This document shows, piece after piece, positions 1 through 7,017 of a DNA stretch of 12,466 nt. The notes below the pieces were generated by a model. The model saw only the letters and a program-made list of their open reading frames with translations, ran no database searches and was not told the DNA's origin. Origin of the DNA: Bacillota bacterium (lineage in GTDB: Bacteria; Bacillota; Clostridia; Peptostreptococcales; Anaerovoracaceae); NCBI GenBank assembly GCA_017619905.1, contig JAFZRK010000086.1, forward strand, positions 1 through 12,466, read 5' to 3'. Position 1 is the stretch's first letter; each line of letters begins with the position of its first letter. The position numbers and the translations under genes were made by a program.

Positions 1-2
1 CG

Positions 3-80
3 GCGGAAGGCATGGAGCTTATAGGCGTAAGGACGCTTGCCGAAGCTCTCACGGCTTCTTCACAGATTTCACAAAAATAA
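3..80 (+). CDS. radA: C-terminal end of probable DNA repair protein RadA (partial, 5' cut by window)
   Basis: An open frame enters from the left edge and gives 25 residues before a TAA stop. It contains GMELIGVRTLAEAL, which resembles the last strand and helix of the Lon-protease-like C-terminal domain of RadA/Sms, where a 'G-I-E-V-I-G-V-x-T-V-x-E-A-L' pattern is usual. RadA is a RecA-like ATPase that promotes branch migration in recombination. The call also fits context, because radA commonly sits upstream of the yacL-ispD-cysS-sigH cluster in Firmicutes. Only the tail is visible, so no ATPase motif can be checked; the identification rests on a short match plus gene order. Confidence 0.6.
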   Translation, partial: AEGMELIGVRTLAEALTASSQISQK

Positions 81-135
81 AGTTTAATATATTTGCATAA
101 AAGCCATCACCGGTAAAGAAAACAGGAGGCGCACA

Positions 136-810
136 ATGGCAAAGCTACTCATAGTGGACGACGAAGCAAAGATCAGAGAGGTCATACGCGAATACGCCCA
201 TTTCAATAAATACGAGACCGACGAGGCGGAAGACGGCATGCAGGCCGTCGGAAAGTGCCTCAACAACGATTACGACCTGATAATCATGGACATAATGATG
301 CCCCGGCTTGACGGATACTCCGCATGCAAGGAGATCAAGAAGGAGAAGGACATCCCAATCATCATGCTCTCTGCGCGCGGCGAGGAGTATGACAAGCTCT
401 TCGGCTTCGAACTGGGAATAGACGATTACGTGGTAAAGCCCTTCAGCCCCAAGGAACTTATGGCAAGGGTGGCCGCGGTCCTGGCAAGGAAGCAGCACAG
501 CGCTGAAGCCGCAAGGAACCCCGTTCTGGCTTCCGACGGACTGGAGATCAATACGGACTCCAGGACCGTGACCGTGGACGGCGTAAAGGTGGACTGCACC
601 CTTAAGGAATACGAGATCCTGGCCTACCTCATGCAGAACAAGAACATGGCGCTGTCGCGCGACAGGATGCTTCAGGACATCTGGGGATACGATTTCTTCG
701 GCGACGACCGCACCATAGACACACACATAAAGAATCTCCGCGGGCGTCTCGGAAAATACAGAGACAAGATAGTGACCGTCCGGGGCATAGGATACAAATT
801 TGAAGACTGA
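136..810 (+). CDS. OmpR/PhoB-family response regulator
   Basis: This is a 224-residue DNA-binding response regulator. The receiver domain spans about residues 1-120, with the acidic pair D8-D9, phospho-acceptor D52 (IIMDIMMPRLDG), the switch residue S79 (MLSARG) and conserved K101 in the VVKPFSP motif. A winged-helix trans_reg_C domain follows from about residue 128 to 222, including the RDRMLQDIWGYDF and DTHIKNLRGRLG recognition-helix region and a terminal VRGIGYKFE hairpin. Length is typical of the family. The start has a good ribosome site (AGGAGG at 124-129, six bases ahead). It overlaps the downstream kinase gene by 11 bases, so the two form one two-component pair. The target genes cannot be told from sequence. 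Confidence 0.96.
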   Translation: MAKLLIVDDEAKIREVIREYAHFNKYETDEAEDGMQAVGKCLNNDYDLIIMDIMMPRLDGYSACKEIKKEKDIPIIMLSARGEEYDKLFGFELGIDDYVVKPFSPKELMARVAAVLARKQHSAEAARNPVLASDGLEINTDSRTVTVDGVKVDCTLKEYEILAYLMQNKNMALSRDRMLQDIWGYDFFGDDRTIDTHIKNLRGRLGKYRDKIVTVRGIGYKFED

Positions 811-2266
811 ACAAAAAGAAACATCGAATAAAGAAAAAGGACGTCCCGTAAAGAGCTTAAGGGCCCGGCTTGCGGCGTCCTTTATCGTTTTCGCCGTTTT
901 TCTGATGGCGCTTCTCTGGATATTCCAGTCCGTCTTCCTGGACAGGTATTACGAATATTCCATGGGCAGGCGCTGCAGCGCGGCGGTCAGTTCCGTATGC
1001 GATTATTATTCCTCCGGCGGGCCGGATCTGTCCTACGAAAAGTTCATGACCTTCCTGGGCCAGAAGACGGAGGACAACGACATATACTTCTGGATAGAGT
1101 CCACGGACGGAACGTTCTACATCTCCTCTTCCGACCTTCAGGCAGTGCGCATCCGCGCCAACACCAGGCAGCTGATAGCGCAGGCCCGGACCATGCTCCG
1201 GGAGAGCGGCCAGAGCGAGGTCTCCTTTACTGCAAAGGGTCCCTTCGGCGACGGCAAGGACTACGTCTATGCAAGATACGTGGAGGGCAGCGACAGCAAC
1301 CCGGTATACATCTACGCCATTGCTACCATCACGCCCATAGGACCGGCCGTTGGGATAATCAGATCCCAGCTGCTCATCGTTACCGTGGTGGCGCTGATCG
1401 TAGGCGTCGTTGTGGCGCGGCTCACCGCAAAGCGCCTTGCAAAGCCCATCTCCGAGATCGAGAAGGATGCCAGAGAGCTTGCGAAGGGCAACTACGACGT
1501 TTCCTTCAAGGGCGGAGACTATAAGGAAGTTTCGGATCTGGCGGATACGCTCAATCAGGCGGCGGCAGATCTTAAGGCGTCGGACGCTCTTCAGAAGGAC
1601 CTTATAGCCAACGTCTCGCACGATCTGCGAACGCCGCTCACGATGATCAAATCCTACGCGGAGCTGATAAGGGACATCTCCGGAGACGACCCGGTAAAGC
1701 GCGAGGAGCATCTGGAAGTCATCATCAACGAGACGGACCGTCTGGACGAACTGGTCGGGGACATACTCACCCTGTCCAAGATGCAGGCAGGAGTCGTGGA
1801 GATGGAGATGGCGGACTTCGACATTCAGGAGGCCGGCGAAGCAGTCCTGTCCACTTATAAGGTAATGGAGCAGGAGGGCTTTAAGATAAGCTTCGTCCCC
1901 GCGGAAGGCAGCGCCATGGTGCACGGCGACAGGCGCAGGATACAGCAGGTGATAGCCAATCTTCTGTCCAACGCTGTAAGGTACAGCAGGGACAACAAGG
2001 ACGTTGTTCTGCGCTTTACCAAGGACGGCGGCAGGATAGTCTGTTCAGTGGAAGACAAGGGCATAGGCATCGCCGAAGAGGATCTTCAGAAGATATGGAA
2101 CCGCTACCAGAAGGCCAGCAAGCAGGGCGCCAGAAGCGCTCAGGGTACGGGTCTGGGGCTCTCCATCGCCTCCGAGATACTGCAGAAACACGGCGCGGAA
2201 TACGGTGTAGAGAGCAAGCCCGGCGAGGGCAGCAGGTTCTGGTTCTCGCTCCCGCTGAATAAATAG
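800..2266 (+). CDS. Membrane sensor histidine kinase
   Basis: This 488-residue kinase begins at a TTG that overlaps the response-regulator stop codon; AGGAT at 789-793 is a plausible ribosome site, and the overlap suggests translational coupling. Predicted layout: cytoplasmic basic N-terminus, first membrane helix about 27-47, an extracytoplasmic sensor region about 48-188, second membrane helix about 190-208, a HAMP linker about 209-262, a HisKA dimerisation domain with phospho-acceptor H274 (NVSHDLRTPL), and a HATPase_c domain with an N box (NLLSNAVRYS, 387-396), G1 box (DKGIGI, 419-424) and G2 box (GTGLGLSI, 449-456). All catalytic motifs are intact. It should phosphorylate the adjacent regulator on D52. 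The sensor region is not a domain I recognise, so the signal is unknown. Confidence 0.95.
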   Translation: MKTEQKETSNKEKGRPVKSLRARLAASFIVFAVFLMALLWIFQSVFLDRYYEYSMGRRCSAAVSSVCDYYSSGGPDLSYEKFMTFLGQKTEDNDIYFWIESTDGTFYISSSDLQAVRIRANTRQLIAQARTMLRESGQSEVSFTAKGPFGDGKDYVYARYVEGSDSNPVYIYAIATITPIGPAVGIIRSQLLIVTVVALIVGVVVARLTAKRLAKPISEIEKDARELAKGNYDVSFKGGDYKEVSDLADTLNQAAADLKASDALQKDLIANVSHDLRTPLTMIKSYAELIRDISGDDPVKREEHLEVIINETDRLDELVGDILTLSKMQAGVVEMEMADFDIQEAGEAVLSTYKVMEQEGFKISFVPAEGSAMVHGDRRRIQQVIANLLSNAVRYSRDNKDVVLRFTKDGGRIVCSVEDKGIGIAEEDLQKIWNRYQKASKQGARSAQGTGLGLSIASEILQKHGAEYGVESKPGEGSRFWFSLPLNK

Positions 2267-2288
2267 ATCGATTAATTGAAAATATCTA

Positions 2289-2317
2289 TTGACAGAGCGG
2301 GTATTCAGTAATAAAAT
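2289..2317 (+). promoter_or_regulatory. Distal sigma-A-type promoter of carD
   Basis: TTGACA (2289-2294) is followed after exactly 17 bases by TAAAAT (2312-2317). The match is six of six at -35 and five of six at -10. The expected start site near 2324 would give a leader of about 59 bases before the CarD-family gene. Confidence 0.6.
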
Positions 2318-2333
2318 ACACATTTTCGATTTA

Positions 2334-2362
2334 TTGACTATTTTTCCACAATGGAGTATAAT
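2334..2362 (+). promoter_or_regulatory. Proximal sigma-A-type promoter of carD
   Basis: TTGACT (2334-2339), a 17-base spacer, then a perfect TATAAT (2357-2362). The expected start site is near 2369, immediately before the ribosome site GGAGGA (2370-2375) of the ATG at 2383, so this transcript would have a leader of only about 14 bases. It lies 45 bases downstream of the distal promoter, forming a tandem pair. Confidence 0.75.
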
Positions 2363-2382
2363 CTCTATCGGAGGATAGTCGG

Positions 2383-2856
2383 ATGTTCGCAGTCGGCGAT
2401 AAAGTCGTGTACCCGATGCACGGTGCAGGGCTGGTCGAAAAAATAGAAGACAGGCAGATCCTGGGGGAGACGAGAGCGTATTACATCATCAGGATCAAGG
2501 GCGGCAACATGCAGGTAATGGTCCCCGTGCGCGGCGCGGAGGACATTGGACTGCGTTTTGTCGTTGAGCCGTCGGAATTCGACAACATCTACAAGGTCCT
2601 GGCTTCGGAGTCCACTCCCATGGACGAGAACTGGAACCGCCGCAACCGCGACAACATGGAGAAGCTCAAGACCGGAGATCCGGAGCAGGTGGCGGAAGTA
2701 ATACGCAACCTGGTAAGGGTAGACAGGGTCAAGAAGCTCTCCACAGGCGAAAAGAAGCTCCTCAACACCGCCAAACAGATACTCTGTTCGGAGATGACCA
2801 TGGTGCTGAACGTAAACGATACGGCAGCTTTAGCCCTCATCGACGAATCGATCTGA
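2383..2856 (+). CDS. carD: CarD/CdnL/TRCF-family RNA polymerase-binding regulator
   Basis: This 157-residue protein has the CarD_CdnL_TRCF fold. Residues 1 to about 60 form the Tudor-like RNA-polymerase interaction domain, starting with the family signature VGDKVVYPMHGAG, and residues about 65-155 form a helical DNA-binding domain. W84 sits where family members carry the tryptophan that wedges into the upstream edge of the promoter bubble. Known CarD/CdnL proteins bind the RNAP beta lobe and stabilise open complexes at many promoters, rRNA promoters included; some clostridial members instead affect sporulation or stress genes. The length matches stand-alone family members, not the repair helicase Mfd, which only shares the N-terminal domain. 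Two promoters precede it, and a PIN/TRAM gene follows after 54 bases with no clear terminator between. Confidence 0.93.
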   Translation: MFAVGDKVVYPMHGAGLVEKIEDRQILGETRAYYIIRIKGGNMQVMVPVRGAEDIGLRFVVEPSEFDNIYKVLASESTPMDENWNRRNRDNMEKLKTGDPEQVAEVIRNLVRVDRVKKLSTGEKKLLNTAKQILCSEMTMVLNVNDTAALALIDESI

Positions 2857-2910
2857 AAAGACCGTAAGTCGTGATTTATATAGACAATTGAATAACCAGG
2901 AGGATAAAAA

Positions 2911-4017
2911 ATGCTCAAAAAAGTATTCCGCATAGTCCTTACGTTCTGCGGAATGCTGCTGGGTTACGGAGTGTCGACTTATCTTGTCGAGAACTGGGAC
3001 GTCCTTTCGGGGCTCCTTGCAGGCGAACAGACTCTGATCGTCGTTGTCGCGACAGCTTTATTCGGACTTATTTTCTTTTATGTTTTCACGGCACTCTCCA
3101 GAAAAGGGCAGACGGTAGCAAACAACGTGGTCACGGAGCTTTCTGAAAAGCTCTCCACGGAGGATCTGATACCGATAGTAGTGGGCCTTATCGCCGGACT
3201 TTTGATCGCCTACCTGATCTCGCCGATTATTAATGGGATCCAGGCGCTGCAGGTGTTCAATCTGAACGTGATACTGACCGTGCTGCTGTACATTGCCTTC
3301 GGTACGCTTGGCGTTGCTGTCGCGAAGAGGTTCGCGCCGGACATACGGCTTCCTTTTCTGGGGCAGAACGCAGCCAAGGACCAGCAGAGTTCGAAACGTA
3401 AGAACAAGAGCCGCGCGGGCGCGGCGCCCAAAATACTGGATACCAGTGTAATAATCGACGGCAGGATAGTCGACATCTTGAAGACGGGCTTCATAGAGGG
3501 GGACATAGTCATTCCCACCTTCGTGCTCGTCGAGCTCAGGCACATCGCGGATTCATCGGATTCCCTCAAGCGCAACAGGGGACGCCGAGGTCTTGACATA
3601 CTCAACAAGATCCAGTCCGAGTACGGCATAGAGATCTACGACACCAGCTCCGACAAGTCGCTGGACGACATCCCCGAGGTAGACGTCAAGCTCCTTAAGC
3701 TTGCCCAGACCATGAAGGGCGTAGTCGTCACCAACGATTTCAACCTCAATAAAGTGGCGGCCATACAGGGCGTGCCGGTGCTCAACATCAACGAACTGGC
3801 CAACACCCTTAAGCCGGTAGTGCTTCCGGGGGAGACGCTCAAGGTCTTCCTGGTGAAGGAGGGCAAGGAGAACTCGCAGGCGCTGGCCTATCTGGACGAC
3901 GGCACCATGATAGTCGTGGAGAACGGCAAGAAGCTGATAGGGCAGACCGTTTCAACTACGGTAACAAGCGTCCTTCAGACTTCCGCGGGGCGCATGATAT
4001 TCGCAAAACCCAACTGA
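2911..4017 (+). CDS. YacL-like membrane protein with PIN and TRAM domains
   Basis: The 368-residue product matches the PIN/TRAM family typified by B. subtilis YacL in length and layout. Four membrane helices lie at about 6-26, 41-61, 86-106 and 118-138, followed by a basic linker (about 156-173). A PIN nuclease-like domain (about 174-295) keeps the acidic centre: D177 in LDTSVIIDGRI, E208 in FVLVELRHIADS, D258 and D276 in VVTNDFNLNK. A C-terminal TRAM domain (about 300-366), often RNA-binding, begins near KPVVLPGETL. The intact acidic set suggests a metal-dependent RNase at the membrane, but substrates of the family are poorly known. The start has a strong AGGAGG at 2898-2903. Only three bases separate its stop from ispDF, a tight operon arrangement. 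Confidence 0.93.
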   Translation: MLKKVFRIVLTFCGMLLGYGVSTYLVENWDVLSGLLAGEQTLIVVVATALFGLIFFYVFTALSRKGQTVANNVVTELSEKLSTEDLIPIVVGLIAGLLIAYLISPIINGIQALQVFNLNVILTVLLYIAFGTLGVAVAKRFAPDIRLPFLGQNAAKDQQSSKRKNKSRAGAAPKILDTSVIIDGRIVDILKTGFIEGDIVIPTFVLVELRHIADSSDSLKRNRGRRGLDILNKIQSEYGIEIYDTSSDKSLDDIPEVDVKLLKLAQTMKGVVVTNDFNLNKVAAIQGVPVLNINELANTLKPVVLPGETLKVFLVKEGKENSQALAYLDDGTMIVVENGKKLIGQTVSTTVTSVLQTSAGRMIFAKPN

Positions 4018-4020
4018 GCC

Positions 4021-5160
4021 ATGCGAAACGTAGCAGTAATAATAGCAGCAGCGGGATCGGGCAGCCGTATGGGAGGCCCGGTCCCAAAGCAATATCTGAC
4101 CATAGACGGCCTTCCGGTCCTTGCAAGGACTGTCAGGGCCTTTTGCCGTGTTAAGGAAGTAAGCAAAGTAGCGGTGATGTGCCCTCCGGGGGACGTAGAT
4201 TACTGCCGGGACATGCTTGCGGAGCATCTGCACGCGTGCACTTCCGACGTGGGCGTTGTCCCCAAGGTGATGGTCCGCGAAGGCGGAAGCACAAGGCAGG
4301 AGACTGTGCGGAAGGGGCTCGAGGCAGTAGGGAATGATGATCCGTTCGTGCTGGTCCACGACGGCGCCAGACCGTTCGTAAGCGCGGAGGTAATAGACGG
4401 CGTGATCGCCGCTCTTAAGGGCGGAGCCGAAGCCGCGGTGCCCTGCGTAAAGCCCAAGAGCACGATAAGGACAGCGGAAAAGACGCTGGAGAGGGACAAA
4501 CTCTACGAGGTCCAGACGCCTCAGGGCTTCAGGACGGAAGTGCTTGCCGCGGCCTTCGAAAAAGCAGCCCGGGACGGCTTTGCCGGCACGGACGAGGCAG
4601 GCCTTGCGGAGCGCACCGGCGCAAAGATCACCATAACTGAAGGCGACTACGCCAACATCAAGATAACCACCAGGGAGGACGTTCCGGACATGATGCGCTG
4701 CGGAAACGGTTACGACGTACACCGGCTGGTCAGCGGCCGGAAACTGATGCTCGGCTGCGTGGAAGTGCCGTACGAGAAGGGCCTTCTGGGTCATTCGGAC
4801 GCGGACGTCTGCGCCCACGCGATAGCGGACGCTCTGCTTGGAGCCGCGGGCCTTCGGGACATCGGATATTACTTCCCGGACGACGCGCAGGAAACGGAGG
4901 GCATGGCCGGAGCCGCGCTGCTTGCGGAAGTAGCCGGACTGCTTGAAAACTCGGGCTTTACGCCGTACAACGTTGATGCTACAATTGTTGCACAGCGTCC
5001 GAAGCTGGCTCCGTATATAGAAGAAATGAAAACTGCCGTCGCGGCAGCCCTGGGCATGGATCCGCGAAGCGTCGCGGTAAAGGCCACCACGGAGGAAGGT
5101 CTGGGGATAACCGGCAGCGGAGAAGCCATAAGCTGCTTCGCGACAGCGACCGTAAGATGA
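4021..5160 (+). CDS. ispDF: Bifunctional IspD-IspF: MEP cytidylyltransferase and MECDP synthase
   Basis: This 379-residue fusion carries two non-consecutive enzymes of the MEP isoprenoid pathway. Residues 1 to about 225 are IspD, which joins CTP and methylerythritol 4-phosphate: it has the nucleotide-binding loop AAAGSGSRMGGPVPKQ (9-24), LVHDGARPFV (111-120) and QTPQGF (165-170). Residues about 228-379 are IspF, which cyclises the later intermediate: metal ligands D232 and H234 (GYDVHRL) and H266, plus HSDADV (258-263), DIGYYFPDD (280-288) and TTEEGLG (356-362). Both active sites look complete. IspE, the step between, is not in the window. The ATG is three bases after the previous stop with no obvious ribosome site, so translation probably depends on coupling. 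The segment VPCVKPKSTIR replaces the more usual VPVKDTIK form. Confidence 0.95.
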   Translation: MRNVAVIIAAAGSGSRMGGPVPKQYLTIDGLPVLARTVRAFCRVKEVSKVAVMCPPGDVDYCRDMLAEHLHACTSDVGVVPKVMVREGGSTRQETVRKGLEAVGNDDPFVLVHDGARPFVSAEVIDGVIAALKGGAEAAVPCVKPKSTIRTAEKTLERDKLYEVQTPQGFRTEVLAAAFEKAARDGFAGTDEAGLAERTGAKITITEGDYANIKITTREDVPDMMRCGNGYDVHRLVSGRKLMLGCVEVPYEKGLLGHSDADVCAHAIADALLGAAGLRDIGYYFPDDAQETEGMAGAALLAEVAGLLENSGFTPYNVDATIVAQRPKLAPYIEEMKTAVAAALGMDPRSVAVKATTEEGLGITGSGEAISCFATATVR

Positions 5161-5196
5161 CGGACGCCCGCCGGTCACTAAAAAGATAAAACACTG

Positions 5197-5215
5197 GTCC
5201 GCGCATCGCGCTGAC
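5197..5215 (+). other. Small inverted repeat between ispDF and proS
   Basis: GTC-c-GCGC / ATC / GCGC-t-GAC forms a seven-pair stem with one mismatch and a three-base loop, inside the 74-base gap before proS. It has no T-run, so it does not look like a terminator, and it lies just ahead of the proS ribosome site. Any role in RNA stability or translation is conjecture. The gap is too short for a T-box leader. Confidence 0.3.
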
Positions 5216-5234
5216 GTTCGGAAAGGATATTAAC

Positions 5235-6968
5235 ATGAAAGCTTCAAAGATGTTTCTGAGCACCTTAAGGGAAGTCCCGTCGGAGGCGGAGATTCCCAGC
5301 CACATCCTGCTTTTAAGGGCGGGCATGATAAAAAAGCTGGTGTCGGGCGTTTACGCCTTCATGCCTCTCGGGTTCCGCAGTCTCAGAAAGATAGAGGATA
5401 TTGTGCGCCAGGAGATGGACGCCGCGGGCGCTCAGGAGGTCCTGATGTCTGCGCTTCAGCCCGCCGAGCTCTGGCAGGAGTCCGGCCGCTGGTACGCCTA
5501 CGGACCGGAGATGTGGCGTCTTAAGGACAGGAACGACAGAGAGTTCTGCCTTGGGCCCACCCACGAAGAGATCTTCACGGACGTGGTGCGCCAGCAGGTC
5601 AGCAGCTACCGTCAGCTGCCTCTCAACCTCTATCAGATCCAGCCAAAGTACAGGGACGAGGCGCGCCCGCGCTTCGGTCTCATCCGCAGCCGCGAGTTCA
5701 TAATGAAGGACGCCTATTCCTTCGACCGCGACGAGGCGAGTCTGGACGACAGCTACAAAGCGATGTACGACGCCTACGAGAAGGTCTTCGACCGCTGCGG
5801 CCTTAAGTACCGCGCGGTGGAGGCGGACTCCGGAGCCATAGGAGGCAATAACTCCCACGAGTTCTGCGCTCTTTCGGACGTAGGAGAAGAGGAGATAATC
5901 TACTGCGAGCACTGCTCCATGGCAGCCACCGCGGAGAGAGCAGCTTTCAAGGACGACGCCCCGGCAGCCGCAGAGGAGCTTCCTCTCGAAAAGAAGCATA
6001 CCCCCGGCACCAAGACCATAGAGGCAGTGGCGGAATACCTGGGCCTTGAGCAGAAGCAGACCATAAAGGCGCTGCTGATGCAGACCTTCGACCCCGAGGA
6101 TTCCAACGCGCCGGTCAAGTACGTGGCGTGCTTCATAAGGGGCGACAGGCAGCTCAACATGACCAAGCTCGTAAATGCCCTGGGGCTTCCGGAGTACGCC
6201 GTGCAGTTCGCGGACGAGGCGGCAATGGCGGCGGAAACGGGCTGTGTGGGCGGTTTCACCGGACCCATCGGCCTGCACGACTGCACCGTAATAGCGGACA
6301 CGGAGCTCATAAACACCAGGAACCTCTGCGCAGGCGCCTGCGAGGCGGATCACCACTACATAAACGTCAATTACGGACGCGACTACAAAGCGGACATAGT
6401 CACGGACATCAAGCTGCTGCAGGCGGGAGACCCCTGTCCGGTATGCGGGGCGCCCGTCAGGAGCGCCAGAGGCATAGAGGTAGGTCAGGTCTTCAAGCTC
6501 GGAAACAAGTACTCCGTGCCCATGTGCCTCAACTACAAGGACGAGAACCAGCAGGAGCACCCCGTGCTCATGGGCTGTTACGGCATAGGAGTCACAAGGA
6601 CTCTGGCCGCCGTGGTGGAGCAGAATCACGACGATAACGGCATCATCTGGCCTATGAGTGTGGCGCCGTATCACGCGGTCATCACCGTCATCAATTCCAA
6701 GAACGAGGTCCAGATGAGCTTAGCCGGAAGCATATCCGCGCGTCTTGAGGCAGCGGGCCTGGAAGTCGTCATCGATGAGCGCGACGAGCGCCCCGGCGTC
6801 AAGTTCAAGGACGCGGACCTTATCGGCTTCCCCATCAGGATCACCGTCGGCAAGAAGGCCGCGGACGGCATAGTCGAGTACAAGCTGCGCCGCGGAGGCG
6901 ACAGCGTGGATCTGACCGCCGATCAGGCAGCGGACGCCGCCATAGAACTGTACAACGCAGAAAAGTAG
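5235..6968 (+). CDS. proS: Prolyl-tRNA synthetase, bacterial type with editing insert
   Basis: This 577-residue class II synthetase charges tRNA-Pro. The catalytic core has motif 1 around residues 40-60, motif 2 in PKYRDEARPRFGLIRSREF (137-155) preceded by CLGPTHEE (105-112), and motif 3 in MGCYGIGVTRTLAAVVEQ (446-463). Between motifs 2 and 3, about residues 224-400, is the INS domain (YbaK-like, with IRGDRQLNMTKLVNAL) that hydrolyses mischarged Ala-tRNA-Pro. It is bracketed by CEHC (224-227) and CPVCG (401-405), a cysteine pair set seen in many bacterial ProS proteins and possibly metal-binding. The C-terminal anticodon-binding domain runs from about 478 to 577. Length is normal for this type. 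The ATG has GAAAGGA at 5221-5227 as ribosome site. Confidence 0.97.
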   Translation: MKASKMFLSTLREVPSEAEIPSHILLLRAGMIKKLVSGVYAFMPLGFRSLRKIEDIVRQEMDAAGAQEVLMSALQPAELWQESGRWYAYGPEMWRLKDRNDREFCLGPTHEEIFTDVVRQQVSSYRQLPLNLYQIQPKYRDEARPRFGLIRSREFIMKDAYSFDRDEASLDDSYKAMYDAYEKVFDRCGLKYRAVEADSGAIGGNNSHEFCALSDVGEEEIIYCEHCSMAATAERAAFKDDAPAAAEELPLEKKHTPGTKTIEAVAEYLGLEQKQTIKALLMQTFDPEDSNAPVKYVACFIRGDRQLNMTKLVNALGLPEYAVQFADEAAMAAETGCVGGFTGPIGLHDCTVIADTELINTRNLCAGACEADHHYINVNYGRDYKADIVTDIKLLQAGDPCPVCGAPVRSARGIEVGQVFKLGNKYSVPMCLNYKDENQQEHPVLMGCYGIGVTRTLAAVVEQNHDDNGIIWPMSVAPYHAVITVINSKNEVQMSLAGSISARLEAAGLEVVIDERDERPGVKFKDADLIGFPIRITVGKKAADGIVEYKLRRGGDSVDLTADQAADAAIELYNAEK

Positions 6969-7002
6969 GTCCGGAAGGGCTGCGGCAAAGCAGACCCGGA
7001 CC
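6968..7002 (+). other. Two-part stem-loop between proS and cysS
   Basis: GGTCCGG (6968-6974) is the exact reverse complement of CCGGACC (6996-7002). Inside it CTGC (6980-6983) pairs with GCAG (6990-6993) around a six-base loop. The stem begins on the last base of the proS stop codon and ends just before the cysS ribosome site GAGGG (7006-7010). No T-run follows, so it is not a standard intrinsic terminator. It could protect or mark an RNA end between the two genes; that is inference. Confidence 0.45.
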
Positions 7003-7017
7003 GGCGAGGGCACATAC

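Noticed and set aside
85..101. Promoter for the response regulator in the A+T-rich gap after radA
   Set aside because: TAATAT-like sequences exist but no -35 box at proper spacing could be found; transcription may continue from upstream.
2262..2290. Terminator after the kinase from AATAGAT / ATCTATT
   Set aside because: The seven-pair stem is A+T-only apart from one pair, has a 15-base loop and no T-run, and its right arm overlaps the -35 box of the carD distal promoter.
5161..5234. T-box leader for proS (and in 6969-7017 for cysS)
   Set aside because: Both gaps are far shorter than a T-box and lack the AGGGTGGNACCGCG-like antiterminator motif.
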